This document shows positions 40,278 to 50,313 of a stretch of 64,000 bases of DNA, piece by piece. The notes beneath the pieces are model-generated. The model worked only from the letters and a program-made list of their open reading frames with translations, did not search any database and had not been told where the DNA came from. Made by a program: the position numbers and the translations under genes. The DNA lies in assembly GCA_037178855.1 (NCBI GenBank), contig JASJZC010000001.1:3472001-3536000 (forward strand), in the 5' to 3' direction. Each line of letters opens with the position of its first letter. The first letter of the stretch is position 1. The stretch is from Oscheius sp. JU75 (taxonomy: Eukaryota; Nematoda; Chromadorea; Rhabditida; Rhabditidae).

Positions 40278-41097
40278 ATGCCTCGCGAGCGCCGAAGCTG
40301 GCCGTCGGCTCAAACCAGCATCTGTGAGACGACCGTCTTCGGAGAGGAACCGGTCATCTTCAACCCGAACGACGACCGCTATCTCTGTCTCTGTGGACAT
40401 GCTCACTGCGTGGTCTGTTCCTTTCTCATGTAATGTCAAACTGGCTTGTAGACAGGAATCCGCCTCGTCATCTGCCTCCTCGGATTCACCCTCATTGTCG
40501 AGTTCTACGAACTCTGCGTAGCTATAGCCTATCAGAAGAGCAGCAAGTTCGCGGTAAACTAAGATTTTATGGTGTCCTCCACCTCTTACTACATTCGGGC
40601 TCCAAAATATCTCAAAATTCTTGCAGCCCCCGGTCTCCACATGCATCAATCTCCTTCTCGGCGGATTTTTGACCGCCTGTCTCATGATCTCTCTTCGTTT
40701 CGCGAAATCAGCCTTCCTTCTACCGTATCTCTTCGTACAGGTAGTCTGAAAATGCCTCCAATCCTTATTCCGGTAGCTATTCGGCCTCATCAGTACCTTC
40801 TTCTTCACTTTCGCTTTCGTCTACATGGCGAGCTGTGATGACTACAAGATGGCAGAGAACTTTGGGGTCTATGTGAAAGGGGATGACAGTAAGTCCTTTC
40901 ACCCAGGAAAACAGAACTAATTAGCTGCTCCGCTATGGCTCCGAGCCTGCACCTTTCTTTTGATGTCTGCCATCCAAATGTGGCTCATCTCGATCGTTGT
41001 CGGCTGCTGGCGATATCTGCGGTATGTTTTGAATGCGCTCGAGCTCATTGGCCTCATTGCAGAGACCTTCGTCGACCTCATCTCGCTATCGACCTAG
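40278..41097 (+). CDS. Four-transmembrane protein, LAPTM-like
   Basis: Five exons (40278-40409, 40452-40553, 40627-40740, 40777-40888, 40925-41097) join in frame to 210 residues. A 44-residue cytosolic N-terminus ends in a Cys/His cluster (YLCLCGHAHC). Four membrane helices follow: RLVICLLGFTLIVEFYELCV, TCINLLLGGFLTACLMISL, LFVQLFGLISTFFFTFAFVY and ACTFLLMSAIQMWLISIVVG. The C-terminus YVLNALELIGLIAETFVDL may be a further amphipathic helix. The topology with a Cys-rich N-terminus resembles LAPTM4-type endolysosomal proteins and related nematode families, but I cannot confirm the family. Introns are 36-73 nt; the first donor (GTGGTC) is weak. The acceptor GATCGTCAG ends 9 nt before the ATG. AATAAA at 41277-41282 would end the proposed ptps-1 operon. 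A 187-codon antisense frame overlaps it and is judged a shadow. Confidence 0.65.
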
Positions 41098-41398
41098 AGG
41101 CTGCTGACGTGGTGATGCACGGGGTTCTTCGCAGGGTTCTAGATTGAGAAAAAAAGACATTTTCAGCTCCGAAGATCGGTCAGCGCCGAGGGTCTGGATC
41201 GACCAAGGAAGAAACATCGTCTGGCCGGAAGATCTGTGAGCGTATCTGTCGAAAAGTCTCATGTTTAGTCGGAAGCAATAAAAAAGCTGCTCTTTTATGA
41301 CGAGTAAAAGCTTACGATTTAGTTATTTATGTGTTCGTGGGAATAGAAACAACAATCACTTATCTAAAATCTTTCATACGTGTCTACAGGCCCGAGAA

Positions 41399-42054
41399 TT
41401 AATGACCTCCGACGTCGGCTTCGCCCTCCTTCTTGAGCGGGTTGTATTTCTTGAAATATTCCTTATCGGCCAGCTTTTGTCTGATTCCGTACCAGTGCTC
41501 AACCTGAAAATACCATTTTTTGAGAGAGCGAGAACTGTTGCAGGCTTTGTAAGAAAGATATTTGAAACTTCCAGCAAGATATAAGCGAAGCACTCTACTT
41601 TTGTCAAGAAAAGAAGTTAGCAAAACTAAAATCAGACCTCGTGGTGATGATGGTCTTCCTTGCCCTTGTGGTACATGATGCGGTGACGAGGCTGGATGGG
41701 AAGGACAAACTTGTAAACTCCGTAGAGGATGACACCGGAGTAGATGTAGAAGCGGAAGACGGGCAAGTACTTCCAGCAGTGACGCCAAGACCACATTCGA
41801 AGCTGTAAAACAAGGATAGGAAGTGGCACAAAAGTGAAACTTACGTATTCCTGGGCGGACCAAGGTCTGGCCATCATACGGGGATGGAGCTCTGTGGCCG
41901 GGACCGGGCCATTGGTGTTGGCCACCGCCTGAAACGTATAATATTAGATTTATGCTTTGCTAAAAACTAAATGAGCAAAAATATTCACCTTGGCAGCGCC
42001 ACAGGCGGTTTCGGCGGTCCACTTGGCGGCCTCGTAAATCTTGTTGACCACCAT
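41399..42054 (-). CDS. Small single-pass, probably mitochondrial protein
   Basis: Four exons give about 137 residues. The first exon reads MVVNKIYEAAKWTAETACGAAK, an amphipathic basic/alanine helix that could serve mitochondrial import. Next comes ATELHPRMMARPWSAQEY, then an aromatic block MWSWRHCWKYLPVFRFY, one membrane helix (IYSGVILYGVYKFVLPI), a histidine run (HKGKEDHHHHE), and a hydrophilic C-terminus ending GEADVGGH. The ATG is 3 nt from a TTTTTCAG acceptor. The size, single helix, and tryptophan/histidine text resemble accessory subunits of respiratory complexes (NDUFB type), but I cannot assign a subunit. It is convergent with the four-transmembrane gene. Confidence 0.8.
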
Positions 42055-42880
42055 TACCTGAAAAAGACAAGATTGTGCAAGTTTTCATCGAAGAAAAGGA
42101 GTAGTTGTGACGATTCACAAGAAGATCGTTCAAATGGCAATCAATGAACGTATTTTTTGTTTTTGGCACAAAATGACATTAGCACCGCTTGACAAAGTTG
42201 GTGGACATAATAAAGAGTTGTTTCTGTTGGAAATAGAGACAACTTCATTGTGTTTGAAACAATAATGTTCATCAGCACGTTTTTCTGCTCTTCCGCAACA
42301 TTCTCTTACTATTTTCGTAGTTTGTCAGGAAAACCGAACGTTGGCCTTATTCAGGAATGGGCTAAAATGAGAATCGGTAATAAATGAATAGAAAAATGGG
42401 TGAATAGATGGATTTTACAAAAGAAATGGCGTCGAAAAGTTAAAGGACTGGGACCGGCCATCTCGGTCGCGTTGATTTTGCAGAAAAGTGTGCACCGTAT
42501 GGCTTTTTCGCTACAAATGGTTTCATTACATTTGTAGAGAAATTAGATTGATGAACAGGTTACAAAATTGGGAACAAACAATGAAGAATAAACAAAACTG
42601 AAAAAATAGCAAAATATACGCCTAAAAAGAGCAGCAATTCAAAAAATCTGGCTCTTCTTTTATATGGGAACATGATAACAACTATTACTCGTTTCTTAAT
42701 TTTCTTCAGCATTTTGGACCCCTTGACAAGTCTACGCCAAACTAAAGAGACCAAGCCGAATACCTTGTATCTAGCCTCTTGCAAATACTCTTCAGAGCCA
42801 AGACATAATTTCATACTGATCTTTGTAACAATTGATCACAATAACAACCCGTTGTAAGTGAATCACTGGAGATAATCTTC
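42055..42880. other. Gap between two minus-strand genes
   Basis: AT-rich, no gene supported. It should hold the 5' region of the small mitochondrial gene and the 3' UTR of the gamma-glutamyltransferase gene. Confidence 0.5.
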
Positions 42881-45333
42881 CTAGTACCCTGCCGGAGCGC
42901 TCTCTTCTCCCTTCCGAAAGTCAGAATTGGCGTACAACAATCCTTCTCGGATCTTTTCCACAGCCGTTACCACGGTCAGATTGTTGGCTGGAACCATGAT
43001 GTGTCCCCTCGAAGCTAGTTCGTTGATGTATTCCTGAAAGAGGCTCTTTATTAAATCTTTTTCTTATCCTCACCTTCGGAAAATTGGGTTCATATTGGGT
43101 TGTATTGGGCTGCAGCTGGTTGTGAAGACGAGGCGCGTCGACCGCCTGTTTCACATCGGCATTCAGCCACATTGCTTGTAGAGCAACCCCGGCAACTCCG
43201 CTGATTATCGTGGAACCTCCAGCTCCTCCGACGGCCATCAATTTGTCCCCTTCTCCTCCAAAAATGATCAAAGGGCTCTGAGAAGACATCGGTCGTTTGC
43301 CAGGTCGGATGAAGTTAGCCGGAGATGGTGGATATCCGAAAAAGTTTGGATGTCCAGGAGTCGAGAAGTCGTCCATTTCGTCGTTCCAAAGGATACCAGT
43401 CGATTCGGAAGTTACCATTGCCCCCATGCTGGAGAGTCGAATGGTTTGAATGTATCTTTGACTCACTAGAGATTGATGGTTGAGGTCACAGAGACGGCAT
43501 TTCCTTTGCTGTCCACTACAGAAATATGAGTTGTACCGTGGTCAATTGGAGGAGCTTCGAAGTTACCACCGTAGTAGGCGTCCGGATGAGTTGTGTCAGT
43601 TATCCGGGATCTAGAAGAAGTTCTTTAGTGAGATTTTGGGACTTTGGCGAGAATGCTCCCTATGGCCAGAGTCTGACAGGCTAGACCCTTGGTCAGAGTT
43701 TCGCTCTAGTTCCACCAAAAGCGTCCGCTCAAAACTATCTACAATAAGACAAAATGCAAAGTTGAAGGAGCAACCAGTATATTGAGACACAAACCTGACA
43801 TGTTCGGCCCAGTTGGGATTGGTAATATTCTGAGCGACGGCTGTGGCATTTTGGACAAAGGCCGGGTCTCCCATCCAGCTTCTACCAGCGTATCTGTAGG
43901 AGCTTTTATGTCTATTTTATTGACCTGAACACTCACGCGAACTTGGAAGCTTCGATAAAGTGGTGGTAGAAGGTGGCAATCTCCTTGAAACTCTTCGTAT
44001 TGTAGTTGTATCTAAACCAAATCATCTTGGAAGTATTCTCTACTCAACTGACCCATCCATGACTGCCAGAATAGCCTGGGCTACAGCGGATCCAGCCGGA
44101 GGAGGAGCTCCACAGATTTTTCTGCCGCCTCTGAGAGTCGAGTAGATCACATCGCCGTCCTCTTTCACAATCGACTTGTAGCGTTGGAAATCCTCGACAG
44201 TCAGAAGACCTCCGTTCTTTTTGAACTCCTCCGCCATTTTGGCAGTCATCTCACTATCGTAGAAAGTTTTAACCGGGTCAGAGGAATTGGCCAAGAGACG
44301 GAGAGTGTTCAAGAGGGATTGTCTGGAAGAGCTTGACCGCTAACTGAAGAAAAGTTCACCTGGTCTTGATCTGTTCCCCGACTCGATAAACCTTCTGGGA
44401 CTTTGGATTGACAAACTCTCTCATAGTCGGCTCGTTTAGAATCCAAGACTCTTTTTGCCAAAGAGCTTTGGCCAAGGCATGTGAGGTAGGGAATCCTTCT
44501 TCCAAAAGTTCAGTCGTGGGTCTGATTAGAGAACTCCACGCGACTTTTCCACTACCAAACCGCTCATATTCTGTCCAGAGACCATGTAATTCTCCGGGAA
44601 CGGCTACTGCCCTCCAGCCTAGACCAAATTTGAAAAATTTGAACCAATTCAGATTCTAACATACCGAACTGACTCTCATTCCATCGATTCCTATACATTT
44701 CTTCTGTGGCAGCGAGTGGAGCAACTTCTCTTGCATCGACTACTGTGCACGTCTTGGTGCTAGCGTTGTAGATTGTCATAAAGTGACCGCCTGGAGAGTA
44801 TTTGGTGAAGAAAAAAAGTGAAAGTACCTCCAAGTCCAGCGGAATGACTGTCCATGACTCCAATACAGAACAGAGCCGCCACTGCGGCATCCACAGCGTT
44901 CCCGCCTCGCAAAAGGACATTTCTGAATTTTGCTGTTAAAAAAAATGGCAAAGAGTTTCAAACCGTCCGATCTCCGAGCAGTATTCGTTATCAGCGGCTA
45001 CCGCGGCCTTTGAGTACTTCCCCAGTGGGCTCAGAGAGGGTTTCGGCCATTTTGGTAATCGAGCTCCATTCTAAGTCAACATACAAAGGCAGAAAATAGA
45101 CTCACTCGAAGGAGATGGAAATAGAGTGCTGCGAAGGCGACAGTAGTGATAAGAAGAAGAAAAACCAGGAGGAGAAGTCCAGCAGCGGCCAGATACTTTT
45201 TGTGTTGTTTCTCTGGATTTTCGAGACCGAGTAAGGGAGCATCCTCGTCAAAAGGACCCTCTTCCGGAGGCAGATTGTCCTCCGTGTCTCCTGCGCTCAT
45301 AATTCGCGGGAGACGCCGCCGATCGTCCGGCAT
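42881..45333 (-). CDS. Gamma-glutamyltransferase (type II membrane enzyme)
   Basis: Extracellular-facing enzyme that cleaves or transfers the gamma-glutamyl group of glutathione. The N-terminus is cytosolic with an acidic dileucine-like motif (DEDAPLLGL), followed by one membrane anchor (AAAGLLLLVFLLLITTVAFAALYF). About ten exons then encode LLRGGNAVDAAVAALFCIGV, HSAGLGGG, GWRAVAVPGELHGL and the small-subunit start DHGTTHISVVD, whose Thr is the self-cleaving nucleophile. TSTINL, NDEMDDFS, PPSPANFIRPGKRPMSS and PRLHNQLQPN follow. All expected catalytic blocks are present, so it should be active. The start could be 45333 (MPDDRRR) or 45300 (MSAGDTE); no leader acceptor is obvious. One intron (about 43797-43612) is longer than the rest. 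Animals have several GGT paralogues; I do not assign a number. Confidence 0.92.
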
Positions 45334-47085
45334 CGATCGCGTAAAAAGGACGCGATAAGGCATAAAACCAGAGTGCAATAATTTCAAAAACGGTTTATAT
45401 GCTCCGTTTTCTTTTCTGGCTCGCCGCGATATACAAACAGTGAGTTGACAGGAGGAAGGAACACCCCATTTCCATAATCACATGTTTTCCCCGAAGAGTC
45501 AATCTATGGTTCACATAGTTAGAAGTTTTTGATATTCTCCCTTCTCTTTATTCTTATCTCGATCAAAAAAGAGAACGACAAATTGTGATAAGGAATGGTA
45601 CAAACTACCAATATAAATTATTAACGGATGCTAACTTATTGATGACTATCGTCAGCTGATCCTTGCACTAGTTGCGTTAGAGGAAAGGCTAGTGCAGATC
45701 AGACCGGAAGTGAATTTGTGAGGGCAAGTAGACCAAAAAGGGAATTATCATATCCGTTGCTCAGGCGGAAAATGAGCCTTGTTCAAAACTCTACTGTCGC
45801 TCGAACGATACAGTTGGATTGCGTTGGGGAGATGACGAAGAACTGCCACTTTGACAGATTCAAAGAGGAGAGAGAGAGAGGTAGAGTAGCAGCCGTCTGT
45901 GCAAGATTTAAACTATTCTAGTGGCCCAAATTTGTTTGTGCAAATTTGTGCCAAATAGGTTTCGACAGGCAATTCCCTTATTGCTACCTTGTAATAAATC
46001 TAACTTCAAACTAGCAAGACAATAATCTTCTACTATCTAAAGCGCGATGGTTTCTGTGGAGGACTCTGTCTGTTTGTTTGTTTGTTTGTCCGTGGTCACG
46101 AAGCAGAAGCGAGCCAATTAGTTGTCCAGAAGTTTTGTTGTTCAAAAACAGTTATTGCCTAAATTGGTTGAAAGTCAACTTTGGGTGCGCTATAGAACTT
46201 GGCTTTTTTCACGGTGAAGCCACTGAGACATTTCTGTAACTACGAAGCGGCGCAGCGGCCAATGTAAACTGATGGCAAAAGAACGGCGAAGCCATCGGAG
46301 ACGTCTTTATCTGTCCGTCTGTCATGGTGTCCGCACAATTGCATGTCAACACTTATACCCAAAAAAGCTGACAAGTCATTTCATGTCAAGAGACAAGGGG
46401 ACAAGCCAGAAACTGCTACTAGGGAAGCTGCGCAGCCGCCTGTGGTCAATTCTAAGGAAAGGCCAAAGGGTTGCGAAGCTGTCGCCGGCAGCTGGTAACT
46501 CTATTAAAGTAGCAGTACTGAAATTTATGTTACACAGTGTCAGTTGCCTACTCTCTGTAGAAACTTTACTAGTAAACAGTTGGGAAGAGGGTTCCGTGAC
46601 AGGGAAGCAGATCTACGTAATTGGAACGATCCCCGAATAAAACTTACTAGAGACTGTCATCCGGAACAGGAAAAAGGATTGACTGAGGTTAGGACACTGT
46701 TATGGCAACATGTTGTTGTAGCATTCGGGATGAGGTCAAACAACTTATCAGCCCTGTTTGTGCCAATAAAATGGTCTATAGTGGTTGTCCTGCCTTGCCA
46801 AAAAGAATAGTATCTGTACATTTACTCTGTAGAATCTAGAACAGCTCAAAATACAAACCGGGATGACCAGTATATATGTGCAGCTTGTGAACAATCTGTG
46901 TTGGTGGGAGGGGAAGAAGAGGGAAAGAAAGACGAGGAGATATCTCGACAGAAGGTGGAAGTCTACTAGGATTTTAGGGAGGAGGGCAACAAGATCGATA
47001 GTACCGGTACAAAGTCACGACTAGGAGGAGGTGTACATTTGGCAATAGTCTGTAGGGAGTATATACAGGGGAACAAAGTGCTCTC
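45334..47085. other. Gap between klumpfuss-like and GGT genes
   Basis: Contains the GGT 5' region and the 3' flank of the klumpfuss-like gene. The only structure recognised is repeat copy B (46025-46499). Open frames across it are repeat-derived. Confidence 0.5.
46025..46499 (-). repeat. Interspersed repeat, copy B (inverted relative to copy A)
   Basis: About 475 bp that is the reverse complement of 39010-39389, with roughly 85 extra bases at about 46373-46455. It includes the (TTTG)n tract at about 46072-46092. Landmarks shared with copy A are CAACTTTGGGTGCGCTATAG, GGCTTTTTTCAC and the inner block GCCGGCAGCTGGT. With copy A it forms an inverted pair about 6.6 kb apart, enclosing the GGT gene, the small mitochondrial gene and most of the ptps-1 cluster. 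Confidence 0.8.
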
Positions 47086-49957
47086 TTAACTGATTCCTTG
47101 GTCGTAGCCTCCGACTGAAGATTGTCGAGAGAGAGCCGGAGAGAGACTGTTCTGACGGGAGAGCAATGGACTGGACGGGACCGAGAGCGAATGAATCAGG
47201 GTCGGCGGAGCCAAGAGTTTGGTCGGAGGAGCAAAGGCCGACTTCTCTCCGGATCCAATGATTGGCATGGGTATAGACTCCGGATTCAGGGAGAGCAGAG
47301 CCATTGGAAGAGGTAAAGGACTGGAAGGAGGAAGCAGACCGACCGGGAACCCATTTGGAAGAGGAGGGATTGGGCTGGGAGAGTTGAGAGACAGTCGACC
47401 CAGTGCAGCTGACCCATCCCCTTCTCGAATATCGTGGGTACGGAAATGTCGAGTGATCATGTCGCGACGACTCTGAATAGGGGTCATTAAACAGTTAGTC
47501 ATGAGAAACTCACAGCAGTATAGTTGCACTTGGAACACTGATATGGTTTCTCGCCCGTGTGAGTCCTCTGATGGGTCGAGAGATGGTCACTCCGGGAGAA
47601 GACCTGTCCACATACCAGACACTCGTAAGGCTTCGCTCCAGTATGTAGTCTCATGTGTCGCGTCAACATGTCACTTCGAGTAAATTTCTTCGGACATTGA
47701 GTACACTTGTGGATTTTGGCTCCCTCATCCAGAGCGGCAGTGGCACTACGATCTCGATGTCGAGAGGCAATGTGCTTCGCTAGACGATCGTGGCAGGAGA
47801 ATCCCTGAAAATACTTTGTTTTCCTGCTATGGATAAGACTCACAGCTCCGCAAGAGCTACAGGCAAAGACCCCGTTGGCAAAATTGTGAGCGATGGGCTG
47901 CTGCTGTCGAGAGACGTCCGTCTCGGAACGTGATCGGCGCCAAAGTGTCGAAGATTTCAAAGGACCAGCTCCTTCATCGATCGTTGTTTGTCGTTGAAAA
48001 GCCTTTGAAGACTGATCAGTTGGCAGAATCAACGGGGCTCGAGGGATCTGTAAGAGTTGGTCTGTAATGAATTAGGAGAAACTCATACCTGCAGGAGAAC
48101 ATTGTTCAGCAGAGTCATTTGGTTCTCGATCCATCCGCTGACAGCGGTGGCTGGAAGGACAGACTGAAGGGTGGGTGGAAGAGGTGGACTGGCTCTGGAG
48201 ACGCTTCGAAATTCGGATTCATCAGCTTCGGAACCGGTAGTCGATGGAGGAGGACTCGAGCTGCTCCGATGTCTCTTCTGATCTGCCTCCTGTTGGTACT
48301 TTTGTAGAAGACGTTTCTTATACTGTCCGGAAGAAGTTGCCACAGGCACGGAGATCGTGGAGTGAGGAGCAAACTTCTCCTCATTAGGAGACATGTCCGA
48401 GTCCGAGCGACTTCTCTCCCGAGACTGCTCGTCCAGACTTGTGCTTGGAACCAGGAGATGATGACGGTTGCTCATCGAGCTGCTGCTTCGAATAGGATCA
48501 AAACTGAACATCTTGAGTTGGAAGACGAGGGAATCAAAAGTACCTGAAGTGATGAAATGCCGAATGGACACTTGGACTGAGATTGGGAGATCGAGCAAAC
48601 GCAGAAAAAGGAGTCTCATCTCCGTCCGAAAAGGGAGAATATGGGGCGGGGGAGAGCATGAAACCAGGTGAGTTCAGTTCCTGAATATTTGTGTTTTAGG
48701 GACTCGGAAACTGTTCAAACCTTGTCATCGAGATCAAAGCTGCTCTTATGATGGTCTCGATAAGCCATCCAGGGCCCGAGTCCCGAATTGGAATGAACAG
48801 AGATACTGCTTCTGGGAGATGATCCAAGATCAGAAGTCGCATAGTTGGGGGACAACAACGGGGACAACTTTCCAAAGTCATGTCCATACGTGCTAGTCAA
48901 CTGAAAGAAATTCATTTTACACCTTTCTCACCAGTGGCAGCCCCAGATCAAGAGGAAAGGGTAACATGTGTTTCATCCCGACCCCCGTCTGGTCGCAAGG
49001 AGACCAGGAACTTTTCGACTCGAACATACCAAATTGATGCGACTCATTGCTTCCGAGGAGAGCGGAGGACAAAGTCTTCGAAGTCGAGTAGCAGGTGAGG
49101 TGGGAGACGGAACTGGCGATGCCGGCGCTGACGGACCTTGTTCGCAGATCAACGGCGGTGGCTGAAATGTGAAACTTTTTGGAACAGGAAGCAGAGTGGG
49201 TGAGAAGTGGACCCCCTTCTGTTGGCATTGGAACCCTAAACATACATAGAGATTAGCCTAGATCCACGAGGGTATTGCAATCAAAAAGAGGAGGCGATGT
49301 TTCAATATTAGGTCCCAAAGGGAAAAAAGGAGGTGTTGCGCAGCGAGGCTGGTAACTTCAAGGAATATAACGGTCATCTGGAGCGAATTGTGAAAGTGGA
49401 TTGTCCTGGAAGTTAAAAAGAGCAAAAGCAGGCTGTTCGAATCAATCGGGTCAGCTGATGGTTGAGAGTCCTCGGGCGGGAGAGCGGGGTCACACAGCTG
49501 ACAGAATGGACAAGTCCCCAATTTAAACAATTCAAAAAGGATTGAATCTCGACCGATTGACGTCGGAAAATGCAACAGCCAAGGGCTCATCCTCTAGTGA
49601 CGCAAATGTATTACAGTACAGAGCCAACAGAGAGAGGGAGAGAGAGAGAGAGGCAGAGAGAAACAGTACCTTGTGGGTGGTGTTGTGGGAGGTAGTCAGG
49701 GTCGTTGGCAGTTGCAGGGTTGGCGGACGCAGTGGCATATCTGAAAGGACAAAATCTTTTTTTTTTGGGGAAGAGAACAGAAGAGAGCTCTGATTGGACA
49801 AGGTACTCACCCGCCACCATAGCTGGAGACAGATTCATATCGACTCTCTTTTTGTGGAAACCAATCTGGAATTGATATATCTTAAATAGTTCAGAAGAGA
49901 CGAGAAAAGAACCGAGTTGACTCGTACCGCCCCTTTGGGTTCACTCTCTCTACTCAT
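47086..49957 (-). CDS. klu-1: Klumpfuss-type four-C2H2-finger transcription factor
   Basis: About ten exons. The N-terminal two thirds are Ser/Pro-rich low-complexity text ([52 protein letters not shown]). Four C2H2 fingers follow: [60 protein letters not shown], and [20 protein letters not shown]. The order RSDMLTRH / RSDHLSTH / RRDMITRH is the arrangement I associate with Drosophila klumpfuss and its nematode relatives in the EGR/WT1 class. Contact residues R-D-H/M in fingers 2 and 3 predict a GC-rich site. The C-terminus is a Pro/Ser/Leu tail ending GGYDQGIS. The start is uncertain: ATG 49957 ([10 protein letters not shown]) lacks a leader acceptor, and the frame is open up to 50170. Junctions I checked from exon 1 to the last keep frame. 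A 5-kb non-coding upstream region suggests developmental control. Confidence 0.78.
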
Positions 49958-50291
49958 TTTCAAGTCAGGTTTCAGCTGGCGGGTGATGTGATCCGATTGA
50001 GAGTGGGGGAAGCCGAGTCCGCTCAAAACAAGCCCCACGACTACTAATAGGATTAGAGTTTTGGTAAATTGAGGATTAGACTGAGAGGAAGGAGGAGGCA
50101 ATGAGAGACAGTCGTGGGAAGACGAAGAGGATTGGATTGAACAGATCTTTGATAACGGAAAGATGGACATGAGCTAGGTTTGTGTTTTAGAGACAGTCTC
50201 ATACATTATGATCTCTAAACTCTAACAGCCTACTACCCTCGTTAGACTTCTGTCAGTAACAACTAAGATTCTCACAGAGATCTTGAAGACA

Positions 50292-50313
50292 TCTATCTAT
50301 CTATCTATCTATC
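50292..50313. repeat. (TCTA)n microsatellite
   Basis: About five and a half uninterrupted tetranucleotide units upstream of the klu-1-like gene. Likely length-polymorphic. Confidence 0.9.

Noticed and set aside
40245-40808. 187-codon minus-strand open frame
   Set aside because: It lies antisense to five phase-consistent plus exons that encode four membrane helices, has no recognisable domain, and its composition is that of a mirror frame.
46272-46640. 122-codon plus-strand open frame
   Set aside because: Falls mostly within interspersed repeat copy B and shows no transposase similarity.
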